A stretch of DNA of 50,865 nt. Source: Candidatus Aenigmatarchaeota archaeon (GTDB taxonomy: Archaea; Aenigmatarchaeota; Aenigmatarchaeia; QMZP01; QMZT01). Made by a program: the position numbers and the translations under genes. The notes below the pieces were generated by a model. It had not been told where the DNA came from. It saw only the letters and a program-made list of their open reading frames with translations, and ran no database searches. Of this stretch, positions 33,870 through 42,205 are shown in pieces (position 1 is the stretch's first letter; each line of letters opens with the position of its first letter). The stretch covers positions 1 to 50,865 of the forward strand of contig JAGMCY010000160.1 of assembly GCA_023128965.1 (NCBI GenBank). Reading direction: 5' to 3'.

Positions 33870-34151
33870 TTACTTTTTCTTTATTCTGAATTCCCTTTTT
33901 TCCGAAAGTAGCTTAAGGATTTCCTTCATCTGCTCGTCAGCAACGTTCTCCTTAAGCCTCCCAGACTGGTATATCTGAAGCAAATAAAGTTCGGCCTGGG
34001 CAGCGAGCTCCGGGTTTGCGTAACGCACGCGCCCTAACCTTTCATACGCCTCCTTCGAAAGTATTTTGCCCAGTACCTTCTTCTTCATCTCCTCTAACTG
34101 CTGCATTTGCTGTATCTTTTGCAGCTGGTTCGGGTCCATGTATTCAACCAT
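33870..34151 (-). CDS. DNA-binding PDCD5/TFAR19-family protein
   Basis: This 93-residue helical protein contains QLQKIQQMQQLEEMKKKVLGKILSKEAYERLGRVRYANPELAAQAELYLLQIYQSGRL, the conserved PDCD5 core. The archaeal form binds DNA non-specifically and folds as a compact helix bundle. It sits next to eS19, its usual archaeal neighbour. The first methionine could instead be at MDPNQLQ, four codons in. Confidence 0.92.
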   Translation of the reverse strand: MVEYMDPNQLQKIQQMQQLEEMKKKVLGKILSKEAYERLGRVRYANPELAAQAELYLLQIYQSGRLKENVADEQMKEILKLLSEKREFRIKKK

Positions 34152-34168
34152 ATAAAATCACGTTTTTA

Positions 34169-34579
34169 TCATTTCTCGATTGTCTTCGCGATCTCGTTCA
34201 AGAAGAGCTTGCCCTTCGCTGTTATGCTCCTCCCCTTTCCTTTTTCCGTCTTCACCATCCCTGCTTTCTCGAGCTGCTGGAAGATCTCGCGGATTATCGA
34301 ACCGGAAGCGGGGTATTTGTGTCCTGGCTTGTGTCCCCTTCTCTTCCTCCCGCCGTAAACCCTCTTAATCCTCGACACGCCGATCGGTTTGCCAATGGAA
34401 AGCTTTCTGAGGATAGAAGCCGATCTAATGTACCACCAGTTATTCTGGGAAGGGGGCCTTTCCTTGCATACCCCCGTCTTAACGAATCTCGCCCATTCGG
34501 GAGGTTTGATCTCCTCCGTCTTCTCCAGTTCCTTTGAAACCCTTTCTATCAGTTTATCGGCTTCCGTTTGCTTTATCAT
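34169..34579 (-). CDS. rps19e: Small-subunit ribosomal protein eS19
   Basis: This 136-residue protein matches eS19: IKPPEWARFVKTGVCKERPPSQNNWWYIRSASILRKLSIGKPIGVSRIKRVYGGRKRRGHKPGHKYPASGSIIREIFQQLEKAGMV and GRSITAKGKLFLNEIAK. It binds the 30S head. Upstream at 34590-34620 lies an AT-rich TATA-like stretch shared with the divergent SPFH-like gene. Confidence 0.95.
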   Translation of the reverse strand: MIKQTEADKLIERVSKELEKTEEIKPPEWARFVKTGVCKERPPSQNNWWYIRSASILRKLSIGKPIGVSRIKRVYGGRKRRGHKPGHKYPASGSIIREIFQQLEKAGMVKTEKGKGRSITAKGKLFLNEIAKTIEK

Positions 34580-34657
34580 ATCAACACCTAGTGGTTATAT
34601 ACAATAGGTATATTTATATTGATTTGCCTTTTTTAAGCTTTCTAAAAAATATCTAAT

Positions 34658-35683
34658 ATGACAATGGAGTGGCGAAGAGAAGCGAATGTAATAGCAGAGA
34701 GATTCAGAAAAAACGAAATTCCTGGTTTTCTGGCAAAAGAATTTCTTGCGAAGGACAACGAATTCGTTGTTGTGGAGCGAGGGGGGGAGATATACAGGGA
34801 AAGGGGCCCTGGGAAATTCGCTATAAGCGGTTTTGTAGGCGATTTGACAGATTTACTTTTGGTGGACAAATCGGAAAAAACATTCGAAAGTGAGGTAAAG
34901 AACGTGTGGCTTGCGGATGAGAATAAGATTGATATCAAATTTGTTATCAAGTTCAGGATATTCCATTCTGACCATTTTTCCAAAAACCTCATGGGCGAAC
35001 GAAAGAAATTCTCTCTGCAGGATGTTTGGGACGAGACCCTCTCGAAGGTAATATACAAGAGCAGCCTCCCGGAATTGCAGAAGAAATCAGCGAACGAGTT
35101 CCTCAAGGAAGATTTCAGGGAGAATGTGAGGGAGGATATCGAATCTTATATGAAAAAGACCTTCAAGGAATGGGGGCTGATCCTTTCCTCGTTATCGATT
35201 GATTTCAAAGTTCCCGAGGGAATCGAAGCTGAGAAAACTGAAGCTGAAGGGAGTGAGGAGCTTCGAAAGGAGAAAACCGGAGTGAAAGAACCCAGAGGGG
35301 TTGAAGAGTACGGAACTTCCGGGATTACAAAAGAGGAGGAGCTGTCAGAACTCGAAAAGGAGAGGGCTGAAAAAGAGGTTGAGATGGAACTCGGAAAGAA
35401 GCAGACCCAAAAGGACATGGAAGAAGCTCTGGAGGCGATGGAGTTAAAAGATATCAAGGACAAAGAAAAAATGCTTGAGGAGATGGAAAGAAAGGATTTG
35501 GAAGAAACCGGGGGGAAGGATAGATTGAAGGAAAAGCTTGAAGAGCTTAAGAGGGCGAAAGAGATAACGGAAAAGAAATTCTACAAGAAGGAGTTGTCTG
35601 AAGAAGCGTTTCAATGGATGATGGAGGATTTTGAAAAGAAGATCATAGAGATAGAGACGAAATTAAAGGGGAAAGAGAGCTAA
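34658..35683 (+). CDS. SPFH/Band-7-like protein with a coiled-coil tail
   Basis: This 341-residue protein has no membrane helix. Residues 25-170 resemble the soluble core of SPFH-type proteins (LAKDNEFVVVERGGEIYRERGPGKFAISGF, then VWLADENKIDIKFVIKFRIF and LSSLSIDFKVPEG). Residues 185-300 are a charged coiled coil. The end (KEITEKKFYKKELSEEAFQWMMEDFEKKI) resembles the short SHOCT-like C-terminal motif. Such proteins form membrane-associated or phage-shock-like assemblies; a PspC-like protein is encoded at 39009. The family call is from pattern only. Confidence 0.5.
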   Translation: MTMEWRREANVIAERFRKNEIPGFLAKEFLAKDNEFVVVERGGEIYRERGPGKFAISGFVGDLTDLLLVDKSEKTFESEVKNVWLADENKIDIKFVIKFRIFHSDHFSKNLMGERKKFSLQDVWDETLSKVIYKSSLPELQKKSANEFLKEDFRENVREDIESYMKKTFKEWGLILSSLSIDFKVPEGIEAEKTEAEGSEELRKEKTGVKEPRGVEEYGTSGITKEEELSELEKERAEKEVEMELGKKQTQKDMEEALEAMELKDIKDKEKMLEEMERKDLEETGGKDRLKEKLEELKRAKEITEKKFYKKELSEEAFQWMMEDFEKKIIEIETKLKGKES

Positions 35684-36708
35684 TCACTTGTTTCTAGAGC
35701 GATTGCCATGAATACTAGGACGAAACCCAACGCTATCGAAAGTATGAAGTTGAACGTTGAAATTTCCGGGTTCAAAATCAGTTCCGAGGCGTTGGAAATG
35801 ACAAGAGTCGCTGCTAAACCAAACAAGGGGAGCGAAGCGATTCTTGAAGTCTTCTTCTCCCTAAGGCTCATGCTCCTCCCGAGCCAGGCGACCGTTCCGG
35901 AAATCCAGAAAAAGTAGACGGATGATATGAGGAATGCTGCAGTTGCTTCAAAAAAGCCTAGGTTTATGAAATCCGCAATGGAGTTATAACCCCTGTATAT
36001 AGCGAGAGCTGTCACAACGATTGCGACAACGTACATGAAGAAGGCGAGCCTTCGTCCTGTGAAAGATTCCTTTAGTTCGTTGAATGCCCCCAGTATATAA
36101 TCCTCGAGCCTGAATCCCCTTATGAAGAGATACGCCCCCACAACGCCTACTATGATCCTCCATCCGGTGTCTCCGAACGCCGCATACAGCAAAAGGGCGA
36201 TTGCGGGTAATCCGAAAACGAGCCTTGCGAATTTGGGGTTTTCAAGGGTCTCCTTTATGAAATCCTTTATCTTGTAATAACTCGATTCGAGTCTTTCTGA
36301 CTGCCTCACAACGATTCTTCTAACAGATAGTATGGGAATATGTGATTGGATTATAGGAATCACATGTTCGTCATCTGCCCCGTCCGTGACGAGAACGACG
36401 AAGTCGCTCGGTTTTTTACTGAGGACCTCATTCAGTTGTTTAGTTATCTCCCTGTCCGCATCTATACCCCTGTTCTTATGTCCTGTTAAGACAACAACCT
36501 CTGATGTGTATTTGTTCTTGAGCTCCTCGAATATTTTAACCGCCCCGAAGATCGCGTTGCTGTCGCTGTCCTCGGGGTCTTTGAGACCTAGTTCTGTAGC
36601 TGTTCCCAAAACCTTGTCCTTCCCTATCACAGGACCTCTTATCCGTAATTTCTGGCCTATGTCGTTGTCACGGTCTACGCTCATCACCAGCATCCTATCT
36701 TTCGGCAT
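35680..36708 (-). CDS. DUF373-family membrane protein
   Basis: This 342-residue protein has an N-terminal cytoplasmic domain (MLVMSVDRDNDIGQKLRIRGPVIGKDKVLGTATELGLKDPEDSDSNAIFGAVKI and VVVLTGHKNRGIDADREITKQL, then DFVVLVTDGADDEHVIPIIQS). Six or so C-terminal membrane helices follow. This layout is the DUF373 family, nearly confined to archaea and of unknown function. The DxDND and DGADDE acidic clusters suggest metal or nucleotide binding. It overlaps the end of the SPFH-like gene by 4 bp on the opposite strand. Confidence 0.85.
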   Translation of the reverse strand: MPKDRMLVMSVDRDNDIGQKLRIRGPVIGKDKVLGTATELGLKDPEDSDSNAIFGAVKIFEELKNKYTSEVVVLTGHKNRGIDADREITKQLNEVLSKKPSDFVVLVTDGADDEHVIPIIQSHIPILSVRRIVVRQSERLESSYYKIKDFIKETLENPKFARLVFGLPAIALLLYAAFGDTGWRIIVGVVGAYLFIRGFRLEDYILGAFNELKESFTGRRLAFFMYVVAIVVTALAIYRGYNSIADFINLGFFEATAAFLISSVYFFWISGTVAWLGRSMSLREKKTSRIASLPLFGLAATLVISNASELILNPEISTFNFILSIALGFVLVFMAIALETSD

Positions 36709-36770
36709 GAAATCACTTTATTTAATTAATGGTTTGATTTTTAAAGTATTGTTCGAAATTAAATGATATC

Positions 36771-37559
36771 ATGAGGGCTGAGATAGGGATAATAGGGGGG
36801 ACGGGAATTTATTCCGAGGGAATGTTGAAAAACGTTAAAGTTATGAACGTTCGAACACCTTACGGCAAACCCTCGAGCGAAATAAGGATCGGGTCTTTCA
36901 AGGGAAGGAAAATCGCCTTTTTGTTCAGGCACGGGGAATCCCATTCGATTCCTCCGCACAAGGTCAATTCCAAAGCGAACATATACGCATTGAAAAAACT
37001 CGGTGTTGAGAGGATCATCGGCATAGCTGCTGTGGGTTCGCTGAAGGAGGAAATGAAACCCGGGGATATCGTTATCCCCGATCAGTTCATAGACATGACG
37101 AAGCAAGGGGAGCTAACGTTTTATGATGGCCCGAAAGTCGCGCACATCTCAATGGCCGATCCGTTCTGCAAAGAAATGAGAGATTTGGTTTGTAAAACCA
37201 TTAAAAATCTGAACATCCGTTTTCATGGAAAAGGGACCTATCTCTGTATAGAGGGTCCGAGGTTTTCAACGAGGGCCGAGTCGAATCTCTGGAGGATAAT
37301 GAAAGCCGATATAATAGGTATGACGCTGATCCCGGAGGTTGTCCTGGCGAGGGAGAAGGAGCTTTGTTATCTCTCGATCTCGAGCGTGACGGATTACGAT
37401 TGCTGGAGAGGGAAAGAGGCAGTCTCCGCTGATGACGTTATTAAAACCATGAAAAAGAATACAGAAAATGTGAAGAAAATCTTGGAGAGTGTGATACCCA
37501 ATATCCCGAAAGAAAGGGTATGCGTATGTAAGAAAGCGTTAGAGAACGCGTTTATATGA
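36771..37559 (+). CDS. S-methyl-5'-thioadenosine phosphorylase (or thioinosine phosphorylase)
   Basis: This 262-residue enzyme of the PNP/MTAP family splits methylthioadenosine with phosphate. The N-terminal IGIIGGTGIYSEGML, phosphate-site FRHGESHSIPPHKVNSKANIYALKKLGVERIIGIAAVGSLKEEMKPGDIVIPDQFIDMT, and the base-site SSVTDYDCWRG are clear. The residues that tell MTAP from the inosine-specific archaeal enzyme cannot be judged without a structural alignment. It follows a promoter region shared with DUF373. Confidence 0.88.
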   Translation: MRAEIGIIGGTGIYSEGMLKNVKVMNVRTPYGKPSSEIRIGSFKGRKIAFLFRHGESHSIPPHKVNSKANIYALKKLGVERIIGIAAVGSLKEEMKPGDIVIPDQFIDMTKQGELTFYDGPKVAHISMADPFCKEMRDLVCKTIKNLNIRFHGKGTYLCIEGPRFSTRAESNLWRIMKADIIGMTLIPEVVLAREKELCYLSISSVTDYDCWRGKEAVSADDVIKTMKKNTENVKKILESVIPNIPKERVCVCKKALENAFI

Positions 37560-37594
37560 TCACTTTTCAATCCTGAAGAGGTATAAAAACTAGA

Positions 37595-37745
37595 ATGGTG
37601 AAGCGGACTCAGGCTTTGTCCCTGCAGGTTGAGAGACGGAACGAGAGAGGGGGACCTGAAGCTCATGTGTCCGTGCAATTTCAAAGTCCAGGAAAACTGG
37701 AAAAAGAAAGGGGAATGTTGGTGCGGACTGTTCATTAAAAGATGA
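37595..37745 (+). pseudogene. Ferredoxin-thioredoxin-reductase-like (FTR catalytic) domain, frame-disrupted
   Basis: Hand translation in the frame ending at 37745 gives LCPCRLRDGTREGDLKLM, then CPCNFKVQENWKKKGE, then CWCGLFIKR: three CxC motifs in the order CPC-x14-CPC-x13-CWC, the pattern of the FTR catalytic chain (usual spacing x16 and x8). The ATG at 37595 reads MVKRTQAL in another frame and would join this domain exactly if one T in the TTT at 37615-37617 were absent. So there is either a frameshift, a sequencing error, or a short product starting at ATG 37665. It sits next to rubrerythrin-type genes, as a redox partner would. I see no similar case in the window. Confidence 0.55.
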
Positions 37746-37771
37746 ATTAAATTATTAAGGAGGTTGATAAT

Positions 37772-38035
37772 ATGATGTCCGAAATACCGAAAAAGCTTGA
37801 GAAGGTTAAAAAAGAAGATATTGATAAAGAAATACTCAGGACTGGGATAATAGCGGAATTGGATGCTATAAATCTTTACGAGCAGATGGCTAGCATAACG
37901 GATAACAAAGACATTAAGAAGATACTTCTAGACATAGCAAGGGAAGAGAAGACGCATGTTGGTGAATTCCAGACCCTACTCCTGAGGGAAGATCAAGAAC
38001 AGGTAAAGGAAGTGGAAGAGGAACTTAAAGAGTAG
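37772..38035 (+). CDS. Ferritin-like protein of the encapsulated-ferritin type
   Basis: This 87-residue helical protein contains ILRTGIIAELDAINLYEQMASITDNKDIKKILLDIAREEKTHVGEFQTLLLREDQEQ. The pair of ExxH-like sites (E in AELDAINLYEQ, EEKTH) is the EncFtn/ferritin-like iron motif, normally found fused to or next to an encapsulin shell. No encapsulin gene is in the window. A GGAGG ribosome site lies at 37759-37763. It opens a three-gene stress unit with rubrerythrin and desulfoferrodoxin. Confidence 0.8.
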   Translation: MMSEIPKKLEKVKKEDIDKEILRTGIIAELDAINLYEQMASITDNKDIKKILLDIAREEKTHVGEFQTLLLREDQEQVKEVEEELKE

Positions 38036-38058
38036 GAATTTGGAATGAAGGTGATGGT

Positions 38059-38577
38059 ATGGTGAAGTTGTGGAGATGCGAGATATGCGGAGATCCGTAT
38101 ATAGGGGAATCCGCCCCGGACAACTGCCCGTTCTGCGGGGCGCATAAGAAATACATAAAAGAAGCGAAGGAAGCGAATGTGAATTTCGACGTTGAACTTA
38201 ATGAAAAGGACAAGGCAAACGCTGAGCGCGCTCTCCAGGTTGAAATAAGCAACGCCGCCTTTTACTTCTGCGCTGCGGAGAAAACGGATGATGAGGAAGG
38301 GAAGCTTTTGTTCAAGGTGTTAGGGAAGGTGGAAGCAGAACATGCGAGCGTTTGGAGGAAGATTCTGAAACTCGACAGTATCCCGAAAGGGGATGACCCC
38401 TGTCACGTGAGCAATAAGGAAAACCTGGAGGATTCACACGCGAGGGAGACAAGGGCGATAGAATTCTATAAAAAAGCGGCTGAGGAATCCGAGAACCCTC
38501 GCGTCAAACAGATATTCGAGGCGCTTGTGGAAGTGGAAACAGACCATCTAAAACTTTCGGAGGAGAGGTTGAAATGA
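38059..38577 (+). CDS. Rubrerythrin with N-terminal rubredoxin-like domain (reverse order)
   Basis: This 172-residue protein starts with a rubredoxin-like knuckle (LWRCEICGDPYIGESAPDNCPFCGAHKKYI) and continues with a four-helix ferritin-like domain (EISNAAFYFCAAEKTDDEEGKLLFKVLGKVEAEHASVW and EVETDHLKLSEERL with ExxH pairs). Ordinary rubrerythrin has the rubredoxin part last; reverse forms are known in anaerobes. It reduces hydrogen peroxide using the di-iron site. It overlaps the next gene by 4 bp (ATGA), so co-translation is likely. Confidence 0.88.
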   Translation: MVKLWRCEICGDPYIGESAPDNCPFCGAHKKYIKEAKEANVNFDVELNEKDKANAERALQVEISNAAFYFCAAEKTDDEEGKLLFKVLGKVEAEHASVWRKILKLDSIPKGDDPCHVSNKENLEDSHARETRAIEFYKKAAEESENPRVKQIFEALVEVETDHLKLSEERLK

Positions 38578-38948
38578 CTAATGTAAACGAAGTCTATAAG
38601 TGTAACGTGTGCGGAAACATTGTCGAAGTCTTGCAGGCAGGTGTAGGAGAACTCGTGTGCTGCGGCCAGCCCATGGAGTTGCTGAAGGAAAAGACAGAGG
38701 ACGAGGGACAAGAGAAGCACGTTCCGGTGATCGAAAAAACAAATTCTGGGATAAAAGTCAAGGTCGGCTCGGTCCCGCACCCAATGGAAGAGGATCACCA
38801 CATCAAGTGGATAGAAGTGATAGCCGATGGGAAGGTTTACAGGAAATTCCTGAAACCAAGCGAAAAGCCTGAAGCGGAATTCGAGATAAAGGCAGAGAAC
38901 ATCGAAGCGAGGGAATACTGCAATGTCCACGGGTTATGGAAAGCATGA
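38574..38948 (+). CDS. Desulfoferrodoxin (superoxide reductase)
   Basis: This 124-residue protein has the N-terminal desulforedoxin site (VYKCNVCGNIVEVLQAGVGELVCCGQPM) with four cysteines for iron centre I. The superoxide-reducing centre II follows: KHVPVIE, GSVPHPMEEDHHIKWIEV and EYCNVHGLW, giving the four histidines and one cysteine. It converts superoxide to peroxide, which the neighbouring rubrerythrin can remove. The unit indicates an anaerobic lifestyle with oxygen defence. Confidence 0.92.
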   Translation: MTNVNEVYKCNVCGNIVEVLQAGVGELVCCGQPMELLKEKTEDEGQEKHVPVIEKTNSGIKVKVGSVPHPMEEDHHIKWIEVIADGKVYRKFLKPSEKPEAEFEIKAENIEAREYCNVHGLWKA

Positions 38949-39008
38949 TTTCTCCGTTAAGTTCGAGTTAACAGGCTAATTTTTAAGCAATTATATTAAT
39001 AGATTAAC

Positions 39009-39872
39009 ATGCCAAGAAAGAAAGCCACTAAAGGGAAATCAAAAAGCAAAGAGAAAGACGTTTTGGATCAAAGGATGGAACACTTCGGTGAAGAGGTCGG
39101 GAAACTGGGAGAAAAATTCGGCAAAAGGATGGAAGAAGGTGGGAAGGGATGGGAAAGCTGGTTCCACAGGACTTTCGGGTTGGTCGGGCCGCTGATCTCG
39201 AGCATATTCGGCATTATAATTCTCGCCTTAGTGAGTTGGGTATTGTATTTAATTAACATCCCGATAGGAAGCGGGTTTATTCTGAACGTGTATTATTTCC
39301 TTACGGATAGCATGGGTTTATTTTTCCTGATATTTATGTTTTTTTCGTACACTTCCTATTTTTCCAAAGCTTCATCAAGGGCGTACAGACCTTTCTCTCC
39401 CATTGCGGCAGCGATCGGGATCATAATAGGTTTCTGGATAGCCATACAAGCGATAAACATCGCGAATCTTTCTTTGGGGTTCCCTTTCCTCTCGATCATG
39501 ACGTTTTACATCGAGATGAATCTTATCTGGATATTCTGGTTCTTCCTTTTTCTTGGTTACCTAGTTTTCGCGATAAAGATGACTACAGAGAAACCGATGG
39601 AGAGGTCGATGGAGGGTGTTGAAGAGGAGGTTGTTATGAGAAAGACTGAACAAAGAATGAAAGCGGGTGAAATCCATAGGCTTTACAGGTCAGGCAAGGA
39701 TCGCATACTCGGAGGGGTGTGCGGGGGGATAGCGGAATACCTCGGGGTGGACCCCGTGATAATACGACTACTCTGGATTGTAGGATCGCTTGCTTGGGGA
39801 TCCGGGATTATACTTTACATAATATTCTGGATAGTGATACCCAGAAACCCGAAACACAAATGGGAAGGTTAG
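39009..39872 (+). CDS. Membrane protein with C-terminal PspC domain
   Basis: This 287-residue protein begins with a lysine-rich soluble stretch (about 60 residues). About four membrane helices follow between residues 60 and 190. It ends with a PspC domain (RLYRSGKDRILGGVCGGIAEYLGVDPVIIRLLWIVGSLAWGSGIILYIIFWIVIP). PspC domains occur in membrane-stress systems; here the protein is longer than bacterial PspC and has extra helices. Function in archaea is unknown. Confidence 0.85.
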   Translation: MPRKKATKGKSKSKEKDVLDQRMEHFGEEVGKLGEKFGKRMEEGGKGWESWFHRTFGLVGPLISSIFGIIILALVSWVLYLINIPIGSGFILNVYYFLTDSMGLFFLIFMFFSYTSYFSKASSRAYRPFSPIAAAIGIIIGFWIAIQAINIANLSLGFPFLSIMTFYIEMNLIWIFWFFLFLGYLVFAIKMTTEKPMERSMEGVEEEVVMRKTEQRMKAGEIHRLYRSGKDRILGGVCGGIAEYLGVDPVIIRLLWIVGSLAWGSGIILYIIFWIVIPRNPKHKWEG

Positions 39873-39920
39873 AATCGATTTCAGTTTGTTTTTTAATATT
39901 TAACCCGTTATAATCTAGAC

Positions 39921-40547
39921 ATGACGGACATACTGGAATGTACGGGGAAACTGAAAGGGACGGAAGTGGAGAAATTGGTGGACTCCCGCATAAAGGAATT
40001 CAAGAAACTCGGCGAACAATCAAGCGATGAAATCTTTAAGGAACTCTGCTTTTGCATATTGACCGCGAACTTCAACGCCGAGGGGGGGATAAAAATCCAG
40101 AAGGAGATCGGGAATGGGTTTTTAACCCTCACGGAAGCACAATTAGTGAAAAAATTAAAGGAACTCGGCCATCGATACCCAAAAACAAGAGCCGGATACG
40201 TTATAGAAGCAAGGAAGTACAAAGATTCGCTGAAAGAAACTATCAGATCTTTTGAAGATGAACACAAATTAAGGGAATGGTTGGACAAGAACGTGAAAGG
40301 TCTTGGGTACAAAGAAGCGAGCCATTTCCTTCGTAACGTGGGTTTTGAAAACCTCGCTGTCATAGATTTCCACATAATCGATATTCTAGCGAAGTACAAC
40401 GTGATAGAAAAACCAAAGACGCTCACAAGAAGGAAATACCTGGAAATAGAAGAACTGTTAAGGAAGATCGCAAAAAAACTGGATATAAACCTCGCTGAAC
40501 TGGATTTGTATTTGTGGCATGCTGAAACCGGGAAGGTATTGAAATAG
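39921..40547 (+). CDS. ogg2: 8-oxoguanine DNA glycosylase/AP lyase, Ogg2 type
   Basis: This 208-residue base-excision repair enzyme has the helix-hairpin-helix segment VKGLGYKEASHFLRNVGFENLAVIDFHIIDIL. Its lysine (in YKEASH) and aspartate (in VIDFH) are the catalytic pair of the Ogg2 family, known from Methanocaldococcus. The C-terminal lysine that binds the oxidised base in this family (…GKVLK) is present. It removes 8-oxoguanine and nicks the strand. Confidence 0.88.
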   Translation: MTDILECTGKLKGTEVEKLVDSRIKEFKKLGEQSSDEIFKELCFCILTANFNAEGGIKIQKEIGNGFLTLTEAQLVKKLKELGHRYPKTRAGYVIEARKYKDSLKETIRSFEDEHKLREWLDKNVKGLGYKEASHFLRNVGFENLAVIDFHIIDILAKYNVIEKPKTLTRRKYLEIEELLRKIAKKLDINLAELDLYLWHAETGKVLK

Positions 40548-40567
40548 ATTATGGTTTTGCGTTCTTG

Positions 40568-40590
40568 AGTATTTATTTAAATATATAATC
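40568..40590 (+). promoter_or_regulatory. TATA region before eL18-uL13-uS9
   Basis: GAGTATTTATTTAAATATATAATCAC lies about 30-50 bp before the eL18 ATG at 40617 and is the only TATA-like element in this gap. It should start the three-gene ribosomal transcript. Confidence 0.5.
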
Positions 40591-40616
40591 ACAAAGATAA
40601 TCCTATCGGTGTTGGA

Positions 40617-40970
40617 ATGAAGATAAGAAAAAGGGCTTCGAAGCCCCTGATAGAGAAGCTGTACAAAGAAGGGATTGAGAAAAAATCGAACGTGTGGAAG
40701 GCGGTGGCAAAAGACTTGAACAGACCAAGGAGGAAGGGGTTTGAAGTCAACCTGACAAGGATTGAAAAACATTCGAAACCCAAGGAAACTATAGTTGTTC
40801 CAGGGGTGGTTCTCGGAAGCGGGGATATAAAGAAACGGGTGGTTGTCGCCGCTCTGAAATTCTCCGGGAAAGCGAAAGAAAAGATCGAGAAGACCGGCGG
40901 GAAATGCTTATCGATTGAGGAACTCTATGAAAAGAACCCGAAAGGCAAGGGTTTAAGGATAATGGGATAG
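40617..40970 (+). CDS. rpl18e: Large-subunit ribosomal protein eL18
   Basis: This 117-residue protein matches eL18: KLYKEGIEKKSNVWKAVAKDLNRPRRKGFEVNLTRIEKHSKPKETIVVPGVVLGSGDIKKRVVVAALKFSGKAKEKIEKTGGKCLSIEELYEKNPKGKGLRIMG. It begins the eL18-uL13-uS9 unit that is conserved in archaea. It ends one base before uL13. Confidence 0.95.
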   Translation: MKIRKRASKPLIEKLYKEGIEKKSNVWKAVAKDLNRPRRKGFEVNLTRIEKHSKPKETIVVPGVVLGSGDIKKRVVVAALKFSGKAKEKIEKTGGKCLSIEELYEKNPKGKGLRIMG

Positions 40971-40971
40971 T

Positions 40972-41379
40972 ATGAATGTGATAAACGCTGAGAACTGTGT
41001 TGCGGGAAGGTTAGCGTCTTTTGTGGCCAAAAGGCTGTTAAAGGGGGAGGAGATCGTTATCGTGAACGCGGAGAAGTCGATAGTTACGGGGAATCCGAAA
41101 GTTATTGAAAATTTTTTCGGGGAGAAGATCAAGAGAGGCGATCCCTACCACGGACCCTTCTATCCCAAGAAACCTGAGAACATATTGAGGAGAATCGTGA
41201 GGGGCATGCTCCCTTACCGCAAGCCAAGGGGGAGGAGCGCGTACAAGAGATTGAAAGTATACAGGTCGGTTCCGGGGGAATTCAAGAACACGGAATCGGA
41301 AGTTATAGGCAAGGCTAAAAGCAAATTCGAATGCAAATTCGTTTACCTCGAGGACATCTCGAAAAAATTTGGTGGTTGA
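40972..41379 (+). CDS. rpl13: Large-subunit ribosomal protein uL13
   Basis: This 135-residue protein has VINAENCVAGRLASFVAKRLLKGEEIVIVNAEKSIVTGN, then the KRGDPYHGPFYPKKPENILRRIVRGMLPYRKPRGRSAYKRL core of uL13. Its usual neighbour uS9 follows with no gap. All key blocks are present and the length is normal. Confidence 0.95.
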   Translation: MNVINAENCVAGRLASFVAKRLLKGEEIVIVNAEKSIVTGNPKVIENFFGEKIKRGDPYHGPFYPKKPENILRRIVRGMLPYRKPRGRSAYKRLKVYRSVPGEFKNTESEVIGKAKSKFECKFVYLEDISKKFGG

Positions 41380-41853
41380 ATGATAAAGAAAAAGGGGAAG
41401 GCAAAGAAGAAGACGGGGAAAAGCGTTAAGAAGGAAAGGGGAAAGAAAGGGAAAGGCGTGATATTCAAAACAGGGAAGAGGAAAAGAGCGGTAGCTAGGG
41501 CTTCAATAAAGCCCGGTTCTGGAAAAATCCTCATAAACGGGGAACCTTTGGAGAATTTCAAGAATGAGGTTTTAAAGCTCAGGCTGGAGGAGCCTTTCAT
41601 CCTCGCAGGAAAAGAATGGAAGTCATATGATTTCATCGTTAACGTGAAAGGTGGAGGAATACTAGGCCAGACTGATGCCGCAAGGCAGGCGTTTGCAAGG
41701 GGCCTGGTTGAGATTTTCGGGAATGAACTCAAGCAGAAATTCCTGGATTACGACAGGAATCTGCTCGTTTACGATCCGAGGAGAACAGAACCGCACAAAC
41801 CACCGAGGTCTTCTCAGGGTCCGAGGAGGTATAAACAGCGCTCGAAAAGATAA
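41380..41853 (+). CDS. rps9: Small-subunit ribosomal protein uS9 with a basic N-terminal extension
   Basis: The first 25 residues are a lysine-rich extension (IKKKGKAKKKTGKSVKKERGKKGKG). The uS9 core follows: FKTGKRKRAVARASIKPGSGKILINGEPLENF, VKGGGILGQTDAARQAFARGLVEIF and LVYDPRRTEPHKPPRSSQGPRRYKQRSKR. The C-terminal SKR that touches the P-site tRNA is conserved. In most archaea RNA polymerase subunits N and K come next; here uS10 does. Confidence 0.94.
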   Translation: MIKKKGKAKKKTGKSVKKERGKKGKGVIFKTGKRKRAVARASIKPGSGKILINGEPLENFKNEVLKLRLEEPFILAGKEWKSYDFIVNVKGGGILGQTDAARQAFARGLVEIFGNELKQKFLDYDRNLLVYDPRRTEPHKPPRSSQGPRRYKQRSKR

Positions 41854-41880
41854 AATTTAAATAATTAAATAAGAAATGTG

Positions 41881-42204
41881 ATGGTTATGGAATACGCAAG
41901 GATCAGGCTGGCGGGAAGAGATTACAAAAAGCTAGATGAAATTTGTAAACAGATCAAGGAGATCGCGAGCAAATACGGAGTTTCGACACGCGGCCCGATC
42001 CCCTTACCGACGAAAAAAATGAAGGTCACAACCCTCAAAACCCCCTGCGGTGACGGGACAGGGCACGGCAACGCGACGTATGACAGGTGGGAGATGAGAA
42101 TCCATAAAAGGATCATAGATATTGGTTCTAACGAACGCGCTCTACGACAAGTAGTTCGTATCCCCTTGCCAGAAGACGTGAAGATTGATATAGAACTGAG
42201 ATAA
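41881..42204 (+). CDS. rps10: Small-subunit ribosomal protein uS10
   Basis: The most likely start is the ATG at 41881 or 41887 (MEYARIRLAGRDYKKLDE); the open frame also has a GTG at 41878. The 105-107 residue product includes TRGPIPLPTKKMKVTTLKTPCGDGTGHGNATYDRWEMRIHKRIIDI. The GDGTGHGNATYDRW stretch is longer than the usual GEGTATWDKW, so this loop carries a small insertion. An AAATTTAAATAATTAAATAAG promoter-like run lies at 41854-41874. Confidence 0.93.
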   Translation: MVMEYARIRLAGRDYKKLDEICKQIKEIASKYGVSTRGPIPLPTKKMKVTTLKTPCGDGTGHGNATYDRWEMRIHKRIIDIGSNERALRQVVRIPLPEDVKIDIELR

Positions 42205-42205
42205 T

